From assembly GCF_029763755.1 (NCBI RefSeq), contig NZ_JARUVM010000012.1:1-64000 (forward strand): a stretch of DNA of 64,000 nucleotides. Direction: 5' to 3'. A program made the position numbers and the translations under genes. The stretch is from Luteimonas sp. 8-5. GTDB lineage: Bacteria > Pseudomonadota > Gammaproteobacteria > Xanthomonadales > Xanthomonadaceae. Within the stretch, counting starts at the first letter, position 1; each line of letters starts with the position of its first letter. Below the pieces are notes generated by a model. The model was not told the DNA's origin. It worked only from the letters and a program-made list of their open reading frames with translations, and ran no database searches. Of the stretch, positions 55,769 through 64,000 are shown in pieces.

Positions 55769-56224
55769 ATGATCGAAACGCCCGACTACCGTGCCCTGCT
55801 CGCCACCGCCGTCGCCGAAGCCCGCCAGGGCCTGGCCGAGGGCGGCATTCCCATCGGCGCCGCGCTCTACCACCAGGACGGCCGCCTGCTCGGCTGCGGC
55901 CACAACCGCCGCGTGCAGGAAGGCGACCCCTCCGTGCACGGCGAGACCGACGCCTTCCGCAAGGCCGGCCGCCAGCGCCGCTACAAGGACACCATCATGG
56001 TGACCACGCTGGCGCCCTGCTGGTACTGCAGCGGCCTGGTGCGGCAGTTCAACATCGGCACCGTGGTGGTCGGCGAATCGGTGAATTTCCCCGGTGGCGT
56101 GGAATGGCTGCGCGAGGCCGGCGTACAGGTCATCGACCTCCAGGATCAAGAATGCATCGAGATGCTCGGCACCTGGATCGCCGACAATCCGGAAGTCTGG
56201 AACGAGGACATCGGGGAAGACTGA
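55769..56224 (+). CDS. Fungal-type cytosine deaminase (CDA fold)
   Basis: A 151-residue zinc deaminase. The zinc motif is HGETDAF (about 54-60) plus [10 protein letters not shown] (about 84-93). The closest familiar relative is yeast cytosine deaminase: [34 protein letters not shown] and the C-terminal WNEDIGE parallel the fungal enzyme more than bacterial TadA. It should convert cytosine to uracil for salvage; a substrate test would be needed to separate this from guanine deaminases. Its stop abuts the palindromic element. Confidence 0.8.
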   Translation: MIETPDYRALLATAVAEARQGLAEGGIPIGAALYHQDGRLLGCGHNRRVQEGDPSVHGETDAFRKAGRQRRYKDTIMVTTLAPCWYCSGLVRQFNIGTVVVGESVNFPGGVEWLREAGVQVIDLQDQECIEMLGTWIADNPEVWNEDIGED

Positions 56225-56226
56225 AG

Positions 56227-56279
56227 AACAGGGGTCAGACCACCATTTCCCGCCGGGAAATGGTGGTCTGACCCCTGTT
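56227..56279. repeat. Perfect 26-bp-arm palindrome made from RAYT ends
   Basis: Arms 56227-56252 and 56254-56279 are perfectly complementary around a single C; each arm starts with the AACAGGGGTCAGACC core that bounds the RAYT element at 54132-54967. It fills the gap between convergent stops and should fold into a very stable hairpin with a short T-run, so it may also act as a bidirectional terminator. Probably a non-autonomous derivative mobilised by the nearby transposase. Confidence 0.8.
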
Positions 56280-56281
56280 TT

Positions 56282-58165
56282 TCAGGGCTCCCACGCGTAA
56301 CTGAGCTTCACGAACGCGGCGCGGTCGCTGGCGAACAGGTCGGGGTTGTCGTCGTCGAGGAAGGCACCCAAGGTGCCGCCGGCGTAGACCGAAGTGCGCG
56401 GATCGAGCTGGAACGAATAAACCAGCTGGGTGGCGAGGTCGCGCGAGGTCGCCTCCACCGGGTCCAGGTACAGCGCGGGATCGCGGTCGATGCGGCTGGC
56501 CTGGACCGAAAAGCGCAGGTGTTGGCGGGTATCGATCTGCCAGGCATAGCGCGTATCCATCACCGTGGCCGCGAACGCGGTGCCGCCGTCGCGCTCCAGG
56601 CTCTGCCGGACCAGGTCGAACTCCACGCTGTGGGCGAGGCCCACCGACATTTCCGCCCACACGTCGACGTAGCGCCCCTGGCCCGTGCGCGACGCGAACA
56701 GGTCGATCTGCGGGCCGACCCGCAGGTTGCCGCCCAGTTGCACGTTCGCCGCCGGGAACCAGGCGCCGAACACGTTGACGTGGGACTCGTCGAAGAAGAT
56801 CCCGTCCCAGTAGCGGTCGCGGGCCAGGACCTGCACGCCGAACGTGCTGCGCATGGGACCGTCGAACTGCAGCTGCGCCTCGGCCTCGCGTTCGAGCAGT
56901 TGCCCGTCGTGGCGGTGGGTGATGTCGAAGTCCGCCGATAGCCGCGTGCCGGCAATGCTGGCGTCCTCGTCGCCATACCAGGTGTGGCTGCCCCCCAGCA
57001 GCGTCTTTTCGTATCCCACCTGGCCGATGTAACCCAGGTCGGCGCGGAAGCCGGGATCGACCACCGTATGCCAGGTGTTGAACGACCACTCGTCCGAGTC
57101 GTAGACGTAGTCGAACTGCCATGCATCGCCTTCCGGCTCGGGGTCGACGAGCCCGAGTGCGTCCGGATACCTGGATTGGCTGCGCAGCACCTGTGCCGTC
57201 GCGCTGTGGTGGCCGTGCGCCCAGCGCCCGTCCACGCCGACGACGCCGTTGTGGTAGTCCTGGCCATGGCGGACGGTGGCCACGACGCCGACGCTGGCGT
57301 CGTCGCCGAGTTCGTGGCGATAGCGTCCGGCCGCGACGTCGGCGGTCTGGTCGAGGATCGCGATGGTCGAGCCCAGCGCGTCGGGCAGCAGGAACTCCGT
57401 GGTCGTGTCATGTGCAACGAGGGCGCCATACGTGCCGTCGCCCGTGTTGCCGGTGATGCGCACGCCGAAATCCGGCGCCGCGATCCGGCGCGTGTGCAGC
57501 ACCTGGAACGGCGTGGCGAACACGTCGCTGCCATCCATGAAGAACGGGCGCCGCTCGGGGACGTACAGGACGAAGTTGCTGGACAGGTCCAGGCGTGCCC
57601 GGTCCGGCGCGAGTTGCGAGAACTCGGGATTGATGGTGGCCGCGACGGCAAGCGCAGGCGAGGGCACCCATGCCACGTCCACGCCCGCTTCGAAACGCGC
57701 GCCGTCGCCATGCCAGGCTTCCGCACGTGCATTGCGCGACTGCACCCCGGTTGCCGCCAGCGTCGCGACGACTTCCAGTGCGGGGCGGTCCATTGCCGCC
57801 AACGGGATCGCGACTTCCAGTTCATGTCCCGCAGCCGTGCGCCGCGCCGCCGACATTACGCGTACCAGATCGGTGCCCACGCCGAACCGTGCCGCCACCG
57901 CCGCAAGCAACGCCTCGACTTGCCAGGTGCCGGCATCGGGGGAACGTACGGCGACGTACAGCAGGTCGCCGCCGAGACCTGCGCGCATCGTGGTCCTGGC
58001 CGGCGACTGCAGCGGCGTCGCCGCCTGCCAGGCAGCTTCTTCGATGACGCCGTCGACCACGATCGGGGCCGGCAGCCGCGGAAGCCCGGCAAACGCGTCC
58101 GTTCCGGCCCCATGGGCAGCCGGCGCGAGCAGCAGCAGGATGGACAACAGGCGGGCTTGCGTCAC
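56282..58165 (-). CDS. DUF5916 outer-membrane protein with CBM9-like N-terminus
   Basis: A 627-residue exported protein. After a signal peptide (to about AAHGAG), a CBM9-like domain (IVVDGVIEEAAWQAA) is followed by DUF5916: NPEFSQLAPDRARLDLSSNFVLYVPERRPFFMDG is in pieces visible near 190-225, then TRRI and repeated beta-strands ending YAWEP, consistent with a C-terminal outer-membrane barrel. Members of DUF5916 are widespread in Bacteroidota and Xanthomonadaceae; the substrate is not known. Convergent with the deaminase gene. Confidence 0.8.
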   Translation of the reverse strand: MTQARLLSILLLLAPAAHGAGTDAFAGLPRLPAPIVVDGVIEEAAWQAATPLQSPARTTMRAGLGGDLLYVAVRSPDAGTWQVEALLAAVAARFGVGTDLVRVMSAARRTAAGHELEVAIPLAAMDRPALEVVATLAATGVQSRNARAEAWHGDGARFEAGVDVAWVPSPALAVAATINPEFSQLAPDRARLDLSSNFVLYVPERRPFFMDGSDVFATPFQVLHTRRIAAPDFGVRITGNTGDGTYGALVAHDTTTEFLLPDALGSTIAILDQTADVAAGRYRHELGDDASVGVVATVRHGQDYHNGVVGVDGRWAHGHHSATAQVLRSQSRYPDALGLVDPEPEGDAWQFDYVYDSDEWSFNTWHTVVDPGFRADLGYIGQVGYEKTLLGGSHTWYGDEDASIAGTRLSADFDITHRHDGQLLEREAEAQLQFDGPMRSTFGVQVLARDRYWDGIFFDESHVNVFGAWFPAANVQLGGNLRVGPQIDLFASRTGQGRYVDVWAEMSVGLAHSVEFDLVRQSLERDGGTAFAATVMDTRYAWQIDTRQHLRFSVQASRIDRDPALYLDPVEATSRDLATQLVYSFQLDPRTSVYAGGTLGAFLDDDNPDLFASDRAAFVKLSYAWEP

Positions 58166-58281
58166 GGGGGCGCGGGGGAAGCGGGGGAGCGAAACCGTTC
58201 CAGTTTAATGGCCCGACTGCGCTTTCGGGGGCGGCGGACGGCGGTAGTACACTGCCCGTCCGTTCACGAAGGCCCGAACCG

Positions 58282-60234
58282 ATGCGCCAAGCCCTGTTGT
58301 TGCTGTCCACCGTCGCCGCCCTCGCTGCCGCCGGCTGCGCCCGCGAGTCCGCACCGGCCGACAACGCCACCGCCACCACCGCTGCCGCCACCGAGGCCGC
58401 CGTGACCGTCGATCCCGCCCACGACGAGTTCTCCTATGCCGAGCCCGGCAAGGTCCGCATCACCGACCTGTCGCTGGACCTGGCCATCGACTTCGGCGCG
58501 AAGCAGATCGCCGGCACCGCCACGTACACGCTGGACTGGATCGATCCGCAGGCGGACGCGCTGGTGCTCGACACCCGCGACCTGGCCATCGAGAAGGTGG
58601 AAGCCGCCGGCAAGGACGGCACCTACGGCGCGCTGCAGTACGAACTGGCCGACGCCGACGCTCTGCTCGGCAGCAAGCTCACCATCCAGGTGCCCGAGCG
58701 CAACACCACTGTCCGCATCGCCTACCGCACCTCGCCCGATGCCTCCGGCCTGCAGTGGCTGGCGCCGTCGATGACGGAAGGCAAGCACCAGCCCTTCATG
58801 TTCAGCCAGTCGCAGCAGATCCACGCGCGTTCGTGGGTGCCGCTGCAGGACACGACCCAGGTGCGTTTCACCTACAGCGCCCACGTCACCGCGCCGAAGA
58901 ACGCGATGGTGCTGATGAGCGCCGACAACGAGCCGAAGGCGGAAAGGGACGGCGATTACAGCTTCAGCATGCCGCAGGCGATCCCGTCGTACCTGCTGGC
59001 CATCGCCGCCGGAGACCTCGTGTTCGAGCCGATCTCCGAACGCAGCGGCGTCTGGGCCGAGCCGGTGATGGTGAAGAAGGCGGCCGAGGAGTTCGCCGAC
59101 ACCGAAAAGATGATCCAGACCGCGGAGCAGCTCTACGGCCCGTACCGCTGGGGCCGCTACGACATCCTGGTGCTGCCGCCGTCGTTCCCCTACGGCGGCA
59201 TGGAGAACCCGCGCCTGACCTTCGCAACGCCCACCGTCATCGTCGGCGACAAGTCGCTGGTCTCCCTGGTGGCGCATGAGCTGGCGCACAGCTGGTCCGG
59301 CAACCTGGTCACCTTCTCCACCTCGCGCGACGCGTGGCTCAACGAAGGCCTGACCAGCTACGTCGAGAACCGCCTGGTCGAGGCGCTGTACGGCAAGGAC
59401 CAGGCGGCGATGGAAAGCGCCATCGCCCGCGAGGAGCTCAAGCAGGAGTTCACCGACGCGAACAAGGCGCTGCAGCCGCTGTCGGTGAAGCCCGGCGACC
59501 TCGACGATCCGGACCACAACCTCACGGGCACCGTCTACACCAAGGGTGCGTGGTTCATGGAAGCGCTGGAGCAGCGGTTCGGTCGCGAGGCGTTCGATGC
59601 CTTCCTGCGTGGCTACTTCGACCACTTCGCGTTCCAGAGCATCGACACCACCCAGTTCCGCGACTACGCGATCGCCAACCTGCTGGAGAAGCATCCCGGC
59701 ACGATGAGCCAGGAAGAGTTCGACGCCTGGCTGTACGAGCCGGGCGTCCCGGCGAGCGCGCCGCAGGTGCGTTCGCAGCGCTTCGCCGTGGTCGACGCCG
59801 CGCGCATTGCCTGGACGGGCAGCGCCGAGTTGCCCTCGCGCCAGGTCACCGGCAACTGGAGCACGCAGGAGTGGGTGCGCTTCCTCGAAGGCATGCCCGA
59901 CACGCTGACCACCGAGCAGATGGCGGCCCTGGACGCGGCCTACCACTTCACCGGCACGCCCAATGGCGAGATCGCGCAGCGCTGGTATCCGCTCGCCGCG
60001 CGCAGCGGCTACCACGCCGCCGACGGCGAAATGGCCGCATTCATGCAGCGCGTCGGCCGGCGCAAGCTGATCATGCCGATCTACAACGCGCTGGTGCAGA
60101 CGCCCGAAGGCCTGGTGTTCGCCAAGGGCGTGTTCGAGCGCGCCGAACCCGGCTACCACCCGATCACGACCGGCTCGGTCAAGGCGGCCATCGCCCGCGG
60201 GGAGGAAGCCCAGGCGAAGGCGAAGGCGCAGTGA
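58282..60234 (+). CDS. M1 family aminopeptidase, lipoprotein
   Basis: A 650-residue zinc metallopeptidase resembling leukotriene A4 hydrolase/aminopeptidases. A lipobox (LAAAGCAR, Cys19) anchors it in the envelope. The exopeptidase motif GGMENP (about residue 312) precedes the zinc site HELAHSWSGN (about 333), with the third ligand Glu in WLNEGLTSY 18 residues on. The C-terminal ARM-like helical domain is typical. TACACT at 58248 is a plausible -10 box about 30 nt before the ATG. The stop overlaps the next gene (GTGA). Confidence 0.92.
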   Translation: MRQALLLLSTVAALAAAGCARESAPADNATATTAAATEAAVTVDPAHDEFSYAEPGKVRITDLSLDLAIDFGAKQIAGTATYTLDWIDPQADALVLDTRDLAIEKVEAAGKDGTYGALQYELADADALLGSKLTIQVPERNTTVRIAYRTSPDASGLQWLAPSMTEGKHQPFMFSQSQQIHARSWVPLQDTTQVRFTYSAHVTAPKNAMVLMSADNEPKAERDGDYSFSMPQAIPSYLLAIAAGDLVFEPISERSGVWAEPVMVKKAAEEFADTEKMIQTAEQLYGPYRWGRYDILVLPPSFPYGGMENPRLTFATPTVIVGDKSLVSLVAHELAHSWSGNLVTFSTSRDAWLNEGLTSYVENRLVEALYGKDQAAMESAIAREELKQEFTDANKALQPLSVKPGDLDDPDHNLTGTVYTKGAWFMEALEQRFGREAFDAFLRGYFDHFAFQSIDTTQFRDYAIANLLEKHPGTMSQEEFDAWLYEPGVPASAPQVRSQRFAVVDAARIAWTGSAELPSRQVTGNWSTQEWVRFLEGMPDTLTTEQMAALDAAYHFTGTPNGEIAQRWYPLAARSGYHAADGEMAAFMQRVGRRKLIMPIYNALVQTPEGLVFAKGVFERAEPGYHPITTGSVKAAIARGEEAQAKAKAQ

Positions 60235-60953
60235 CCGTGCGCCGCCGCGCCATTGCCATCGCATTGCTGGCCGCGCTGGTCGCGGCCGGCGGTTGCAATC
60301 GCGAACAGCGCAGGGCCGAGGAGGCCGCCGCGCGCGCGGCGGCCGTCGAGGCGGAAGCGGAAAAGGGCGAGGCGGCGTTCGAAGCGGCCCTCGCCGACGA
60401 AAACTGGGCGCTGGCCAAAGCGCAGGGCGACGTCTTGCTGGTCACGTATCCGACCAGCGAGGCCGCGGCCCGGGTCGAGCCCAAGCATGCCGAAGTGGTG
60501 GCCAGGGCCGAAGCCCAGCGCGAGCAGCAGCGCCTGGCCGCGCTGTGGCTGTACCAGTCGCAGGCGGTCGGCAAGGGCGAGCAGCGCCCAGCGCTGATCC
60601 AGTCGAAGGAGCTGGTGGACGTAGGCGCCGGTGCGCCGGCCCGGGTGAAGCTGATTTTCCGGGACCATCCCGAATGGGGCCGCAGCAGTTACCTCGTGCT
60701 GCAGGGCGGGGACTTCGATTGCTACGGCAGCTGCAAGGTCGAGGTGGTGGCGGACGGGCAGGCGAAGCCCATGGCGGCCTATCGTCCGAAGACCGACGAG
60801 GCCATCGCCATGTTCATCCGGGACGATCCCGCGCTCTGGCGCATGGCCGGGGACGCGGAAGTCCTGTCGGTCGAATTCCCGGTCAAGGCCGGCGGCACCC
60901 GCACCGCGACCTTCGAGGTCGCCGGTCTCGACCCCACCCGGATGCCCTGGTAG
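60231..60953 (+). CDS. Lipoprotein with coiled coil, M1-peptidase operon
   Basis: A 240-residue product starting at GTG within the GTGA overlap with the peptidase gene. Type II signal LVAAGGCN (Cys near 19), then an Ala/Glu-rich coiled coil (about 22-100), then a beta-rich domain with a pair of Cys (DFDCYGSCKVEV) that could form a disulfide. It has no recognised family. Translational coupling suggests a partner of the M1 peptidase. Confidence 0.7.
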   Translation: MTVRRRAIAIALLAALVAAGGCNREQRRAEEAAARAAAVEAEAEKGEAAFEAALADENWALAKAQGDVLLVTYPTSEAAARVEPKHAEVVARAEAQREQQRLAALWLYQSQAVGKGEQRPALIQSKELVDVGAGAPARVKLIFRDHPEWGRSSYLVLQGGDFDCYGSCKVEVVADGQAKPMAAYRPKTDEAIAMFIRDDPALWRMAGDAEVLSVEFPVKAGGTRTATFEVAGLDPTRMPW

Positions 60954-60956
60954 CGA

Positions 60957-61889
60957 TCAGAGCGAGTAGCCGAACTGCTGCTTGAACTGTTCGTTGAATT
61001 CGTCGTAGTCGAAGCGCTGGTTCTGCGTACCCGGGTGCTCGACCTTGAGCGCGCCCATCAGGTTGCCGATGCGGCCGATGGTGAGCCAGTCGTAGCCCTT
61101 CTCGATGCCGAAGATCAGGCCGGCGCGGAAGGCGTCGCCGCAGCCGGTGGGATCGGTGACGCGGCGTTCGTGCGCAGGGGGCACGTCGTAGATCTTGCCT
61201 CCGGCGTGGATCACCGCACCGTGCGGGCCGCGTGTGGCGATGTAGGCCTTGACCTTGCCGGCGATGGTCTTTTCGTCCCAGCCGGTGCGTTCCTGCAGCA
61301 GGTTGGACTCGTAGTCGTTGACGGTGACGTAGTCGGCCTGCTCGATGAAGTCGCGCAGCTCGGCGCCGTTGAACAGCGGCATCGCCTGGCCCGGATCGAA
61401 GATGAAGGGGATGCCGCCCTCGGCGAACTCGCGCGCGTTCTGGATCATGCCCTCGCGGCCGTCCGGGCTGACGATGCCGATGGTGACGCCGGGCACGTCG
61501 CGCACATGGTTCTCGTACGAACGCATCATCGCTCCCGGGTGGAAGGCGGTGATCTGGTTGTTGTCGTGGTCGGTGGTGATGAAGGCCTGGGGCGTGAACA
61601 GCTCCGGGATCTCCTTGACCCGCGACAGGTCGATCTCCAGCTCCTCGAAATACTCGCGGTAGGGGCCGAAGTCCTGGCCCACCGTGGCCATCGGGATCGG
61701 CTCGCCGCCGAGCAGCTTGAGGTTGTAGGCGATGTTGCCGGCGCAGCCGCCGAACTCGCGCCGCATCCGCGGCACCAGGAAGGACACGTTGAGGATGTGC
61801 ACCTTGTCCGGGAGGATGTGGTTCTTGAACTGGTCGGGGAACACCATGATGGTGTCGTAGGCCAGGGAACCACAGATCAGCGCAGGCAT
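60957..61889 (-). CDS. PfkB-family kinase (adenosine kinase-like)
   Basis: A 310-residue carbohydrate/nucleoside kinase. The first PfkB signature is FGGCAGNIAYNLKLLGG (about 47-63) and the second DPTGCGDAFRAGLIFG (about 245-260), with catalytic Asp in GCGD. The N-terminus and lid match the adenosine kinase-like PfkB proteins of Xanthomonadaceae. Adenosine, and possibly ribokinase-like sugars, are candidates. Single gene, convergent with the 60231 lipoprotein gene. Confidence 0.88.
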   Translation of the reverse strand: MPALICGSLAYDTIMVFPDQFKNHILPDKVHILNVSFLVPRMRREFGGCAGNIAYNLKLLGGEPIPMATVGQDFGPYREYFEELEIDLSRVKEIPELFTPQAFITTDHDNNQITAFHPGAMMRSYENHVRDVPGVTIGIVSPDGREGMIQNAREFAEGGIPFIFDPGQAMPLFNGAELRDFIEQADYVTVNDYESNLLQERTGWDEKTIAGKVKAYIATRGPHGAVIHAGGKIYDVPPAHERRVTDPTGCGDAFRAGLIFGIEKGYDWLTIGRIGNLMGALKVEHPGTQNQRFDYDEFNEQFKQQFGYSL

Positions 61890-62021
61890 GGGCGGGCCTC
61901 GTGCCGGCGGCGCCGGCGGAGCAGGATGGGAGCGGATGGGACGCGGGTCTCGGTCCGGATGGGCCGACGGCGCGCTAGGGTACCGGCTGGCGCCTGCGGA
62001 GGCCAGTTTTTGCTAGGCTAG

Positions 62022-63107
<1,086 letters not shown>

Positions 63108-63108
63108 C

Positions 63109-63954
63109 GTGCCTTCCTACGCCAGCACCCCCGGCCAACGCCCAGGCGACGTCGCCGGCACCCTGCGGCTGCTGGCCTACCTGGCGCTCGCCATCGCTCT
63201 GATCGTGTCCGACCACCGCGGTGGCTGGCTCGCGCAGCTGCGCGCGCAGGCGACGGTGGCCATGCAGCCACTGTGGTGGCTGGCGGGACTGCCCTCGCGG
63301 ATCGGCGAGGCGATCAACGACAGCGCCTCGACCCGCACGCGCTTGGCCGACGAGAACCGGGTGCTGCGCAATGCGCTGCTGGTCAGCGGTGCGCGCGTGG
63401 CGCGACTGCAGGCCGCCGCCGCGGAGAACACGCGCCTGCGTGGGTTGCTGGATGCTGCCGAGCGTGGCGGCCTCGACGTGCAGCTCGCGCCGATCCTCGA
63501 CATCGATCTTGACCCGACCCGGCAGCGCCTCGTGCTCGATGCGGGCAGCCGCGACGGCGTCGTCCAGGGCCAGAGCGTGATCGACGCCGGCGGCGTGGTC
63601 GGCCAGATCATCGCGGTGCGGCCCTCGACCGCCACGGTGCTCCTGCTCACCGATCCCGACCACGCGGTGCCGGTGATCGTCGCCCGCAGCGGCGTGCGCC
63701 TGGTCGTCTACGGCAAGGGCCGCAGTGACCGCCTGCAACTGGCCAACATTCCGCTGTCCAGCGACGTGCAGGTCGGCGACGCGGTGATCACTTCCGGACT
63801 GGGCGGGCGTTTCCCGGCCGGCTTCCCGGTCGGCACGATCACCGCGCTGCATCCCGACGACAGCCACGCCTTCCTGGTCGGTGACGTCGAACCGGCGGCG
63901 CAGCTCGATCGCGGCCGCGACGTGCTGCTGCTCAAGGGCAGGGTGGCGCCATGA
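63109..63954 (+). CDS. mreC: Rod-shape-determining protein MreC
   Basis: A 281-residue bitopic inner-membrane protein of the elongasome. One transmembrane segment (about 23-40), a coiled coil (about 70-105, LADENRVLRNALLVSGARVARL), then the beta-barrel periplasmic domain (SRDGVVQGQSVIDAGGVVGQI, GDAVITSGLGGRFPAGFPVG). The start is GTG, one base after the mreB stop. Its stop overlaps mreD (ATGA). Confidence 0.95.
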   Translation: MPSYASTPGQRPGDVAGTLRLLAYLALAIALIVSDHRGGWLAQLRAQATVAMQPLWWLAGLPSRIGEAINDSASTRTRLADENRVLRNALLVSGARVARLQAAAAENTRLRGLLDAAERGGLDVQLAPILDIDLDPTRQRLVLDAGSRDGVVQGQSVIDAGGVVGQIIAVRPSTATVLLLTDPDHAVPVIVARSGVRLVVYGKGRSDRLQLANIPLSSDVQVGDAVITSGLGGRFPAGFPVGTITALHPDDSHAFLVGDVEPAAQLDRGRDVLLLKGRVAP

Positions 63955-64000
63955 GCCGCCCGCACAACGCCTGGCTGCTGCCGGTGAGCGTGGTCGCGGC
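63951..64000 (+). CDS. mreD: Start of mreD (partial)
   Basis: The last 50 bases code MSRPHNAWLLPVSVVA from an ATG overlapping the mreC stop. The hydrophobic start and the position after mreC fit MreD, the polytopic partner of MreC. The gene runs out of the window. Confidence 0.85.
   Translation, partial: MSRPHNAWLLPVSVVA

Noticed and set aside
58264-60264. A 666-codon minus-strand ORF antisense to the M1 peptidase
   Set aside because: Plus-strand motifs GGMENP and HELAH-x18-E are decisive; the antisense translation has low-complexity composition.

Overview
High-GC chromosomal DNA from a gammaproteobacterium, most likely Xanthomonadaceae/Lysobacteraceae (Lysobacter, Luteimonas or relatives). 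The pointers are gene order (tsaC-topA-smg-dprA-LysM divergent from def-fmt-rsmB; algZ-algR-hemC; lptM-dapF-DUF484-xerC-hslV-hslU; mreBCD), an HslV with a short N-terminal extension, abundant GTAGGAGCGGC-type REP elements, and -10 boxes placed so that transcripts would start on the ATG. The genus is an inference; no rRNA is present.

Layout. 1-340: gene-free, filled with long imperfect hairpins. 340-7422 (minus): two DUF4124 proteins, tsaC, topA, smg, dprA, LysM protein. 7570-13064 (plus): def, fmt, rsmB, then envelope glycosyl- and glycerophospho-transferase genes, meeting minus-strand cytidylyltransferase, lipid A acyltransferase and two PH-domain membrane proteins (13021-16337). 16374-21529: dtd, rpoD, a membrane protein plus sugar dehydrogenase, GFA and cupin proteins. 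21597: a CAU tRNA. 21873-29958: a genomic island of visibly lower GC holding a twice-frameshifted, truncated integrase, a complete Qat anti-phage operon (qatABCD), an AbiE toxin-antitoxin pair and an Abi-like membrane protein. 30193-37959: core genes ending with algZ-algR-hemC. 37956-42572: a cytoplasmic-type molybdoenzyme operon (SoeABC/DmsABC-like), divergent from a WYL regulator, with repeats inside its coding sequence. 42618-49115: WYL regulator, patatin, and one 1406-codon frame holding two complete S9 peptidases. 49125-54133: YbaN-like protein, lptM, dapF, DUF484, xerC, hslVU. 54132-54967: a RAYT transposase element with 21-bp inverted ends, and at 56227 a perfect hairpin made of the same ends. 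The window closes with ubiE, cytosine deaminase, DUF5916, M1 peptidase, PfkB kinase and mreBC(D).

How genes work together. The island combines three probable defence modules next to a tRNA; the integrase is dead, so it should now be fixed. Qat is known since its discovery as an anti-phage system, but its QueC-like/QatB pairing remains biochemically interesting. The least expected features are the fused peptidase frame, the repeat invasion of the soe operon (including a 7-bp tandem repeat able to change frame), the RAYT element with its palindromic derivative, and five promoters whose -10 hexamer ends exactly 6 nt before the ATG.
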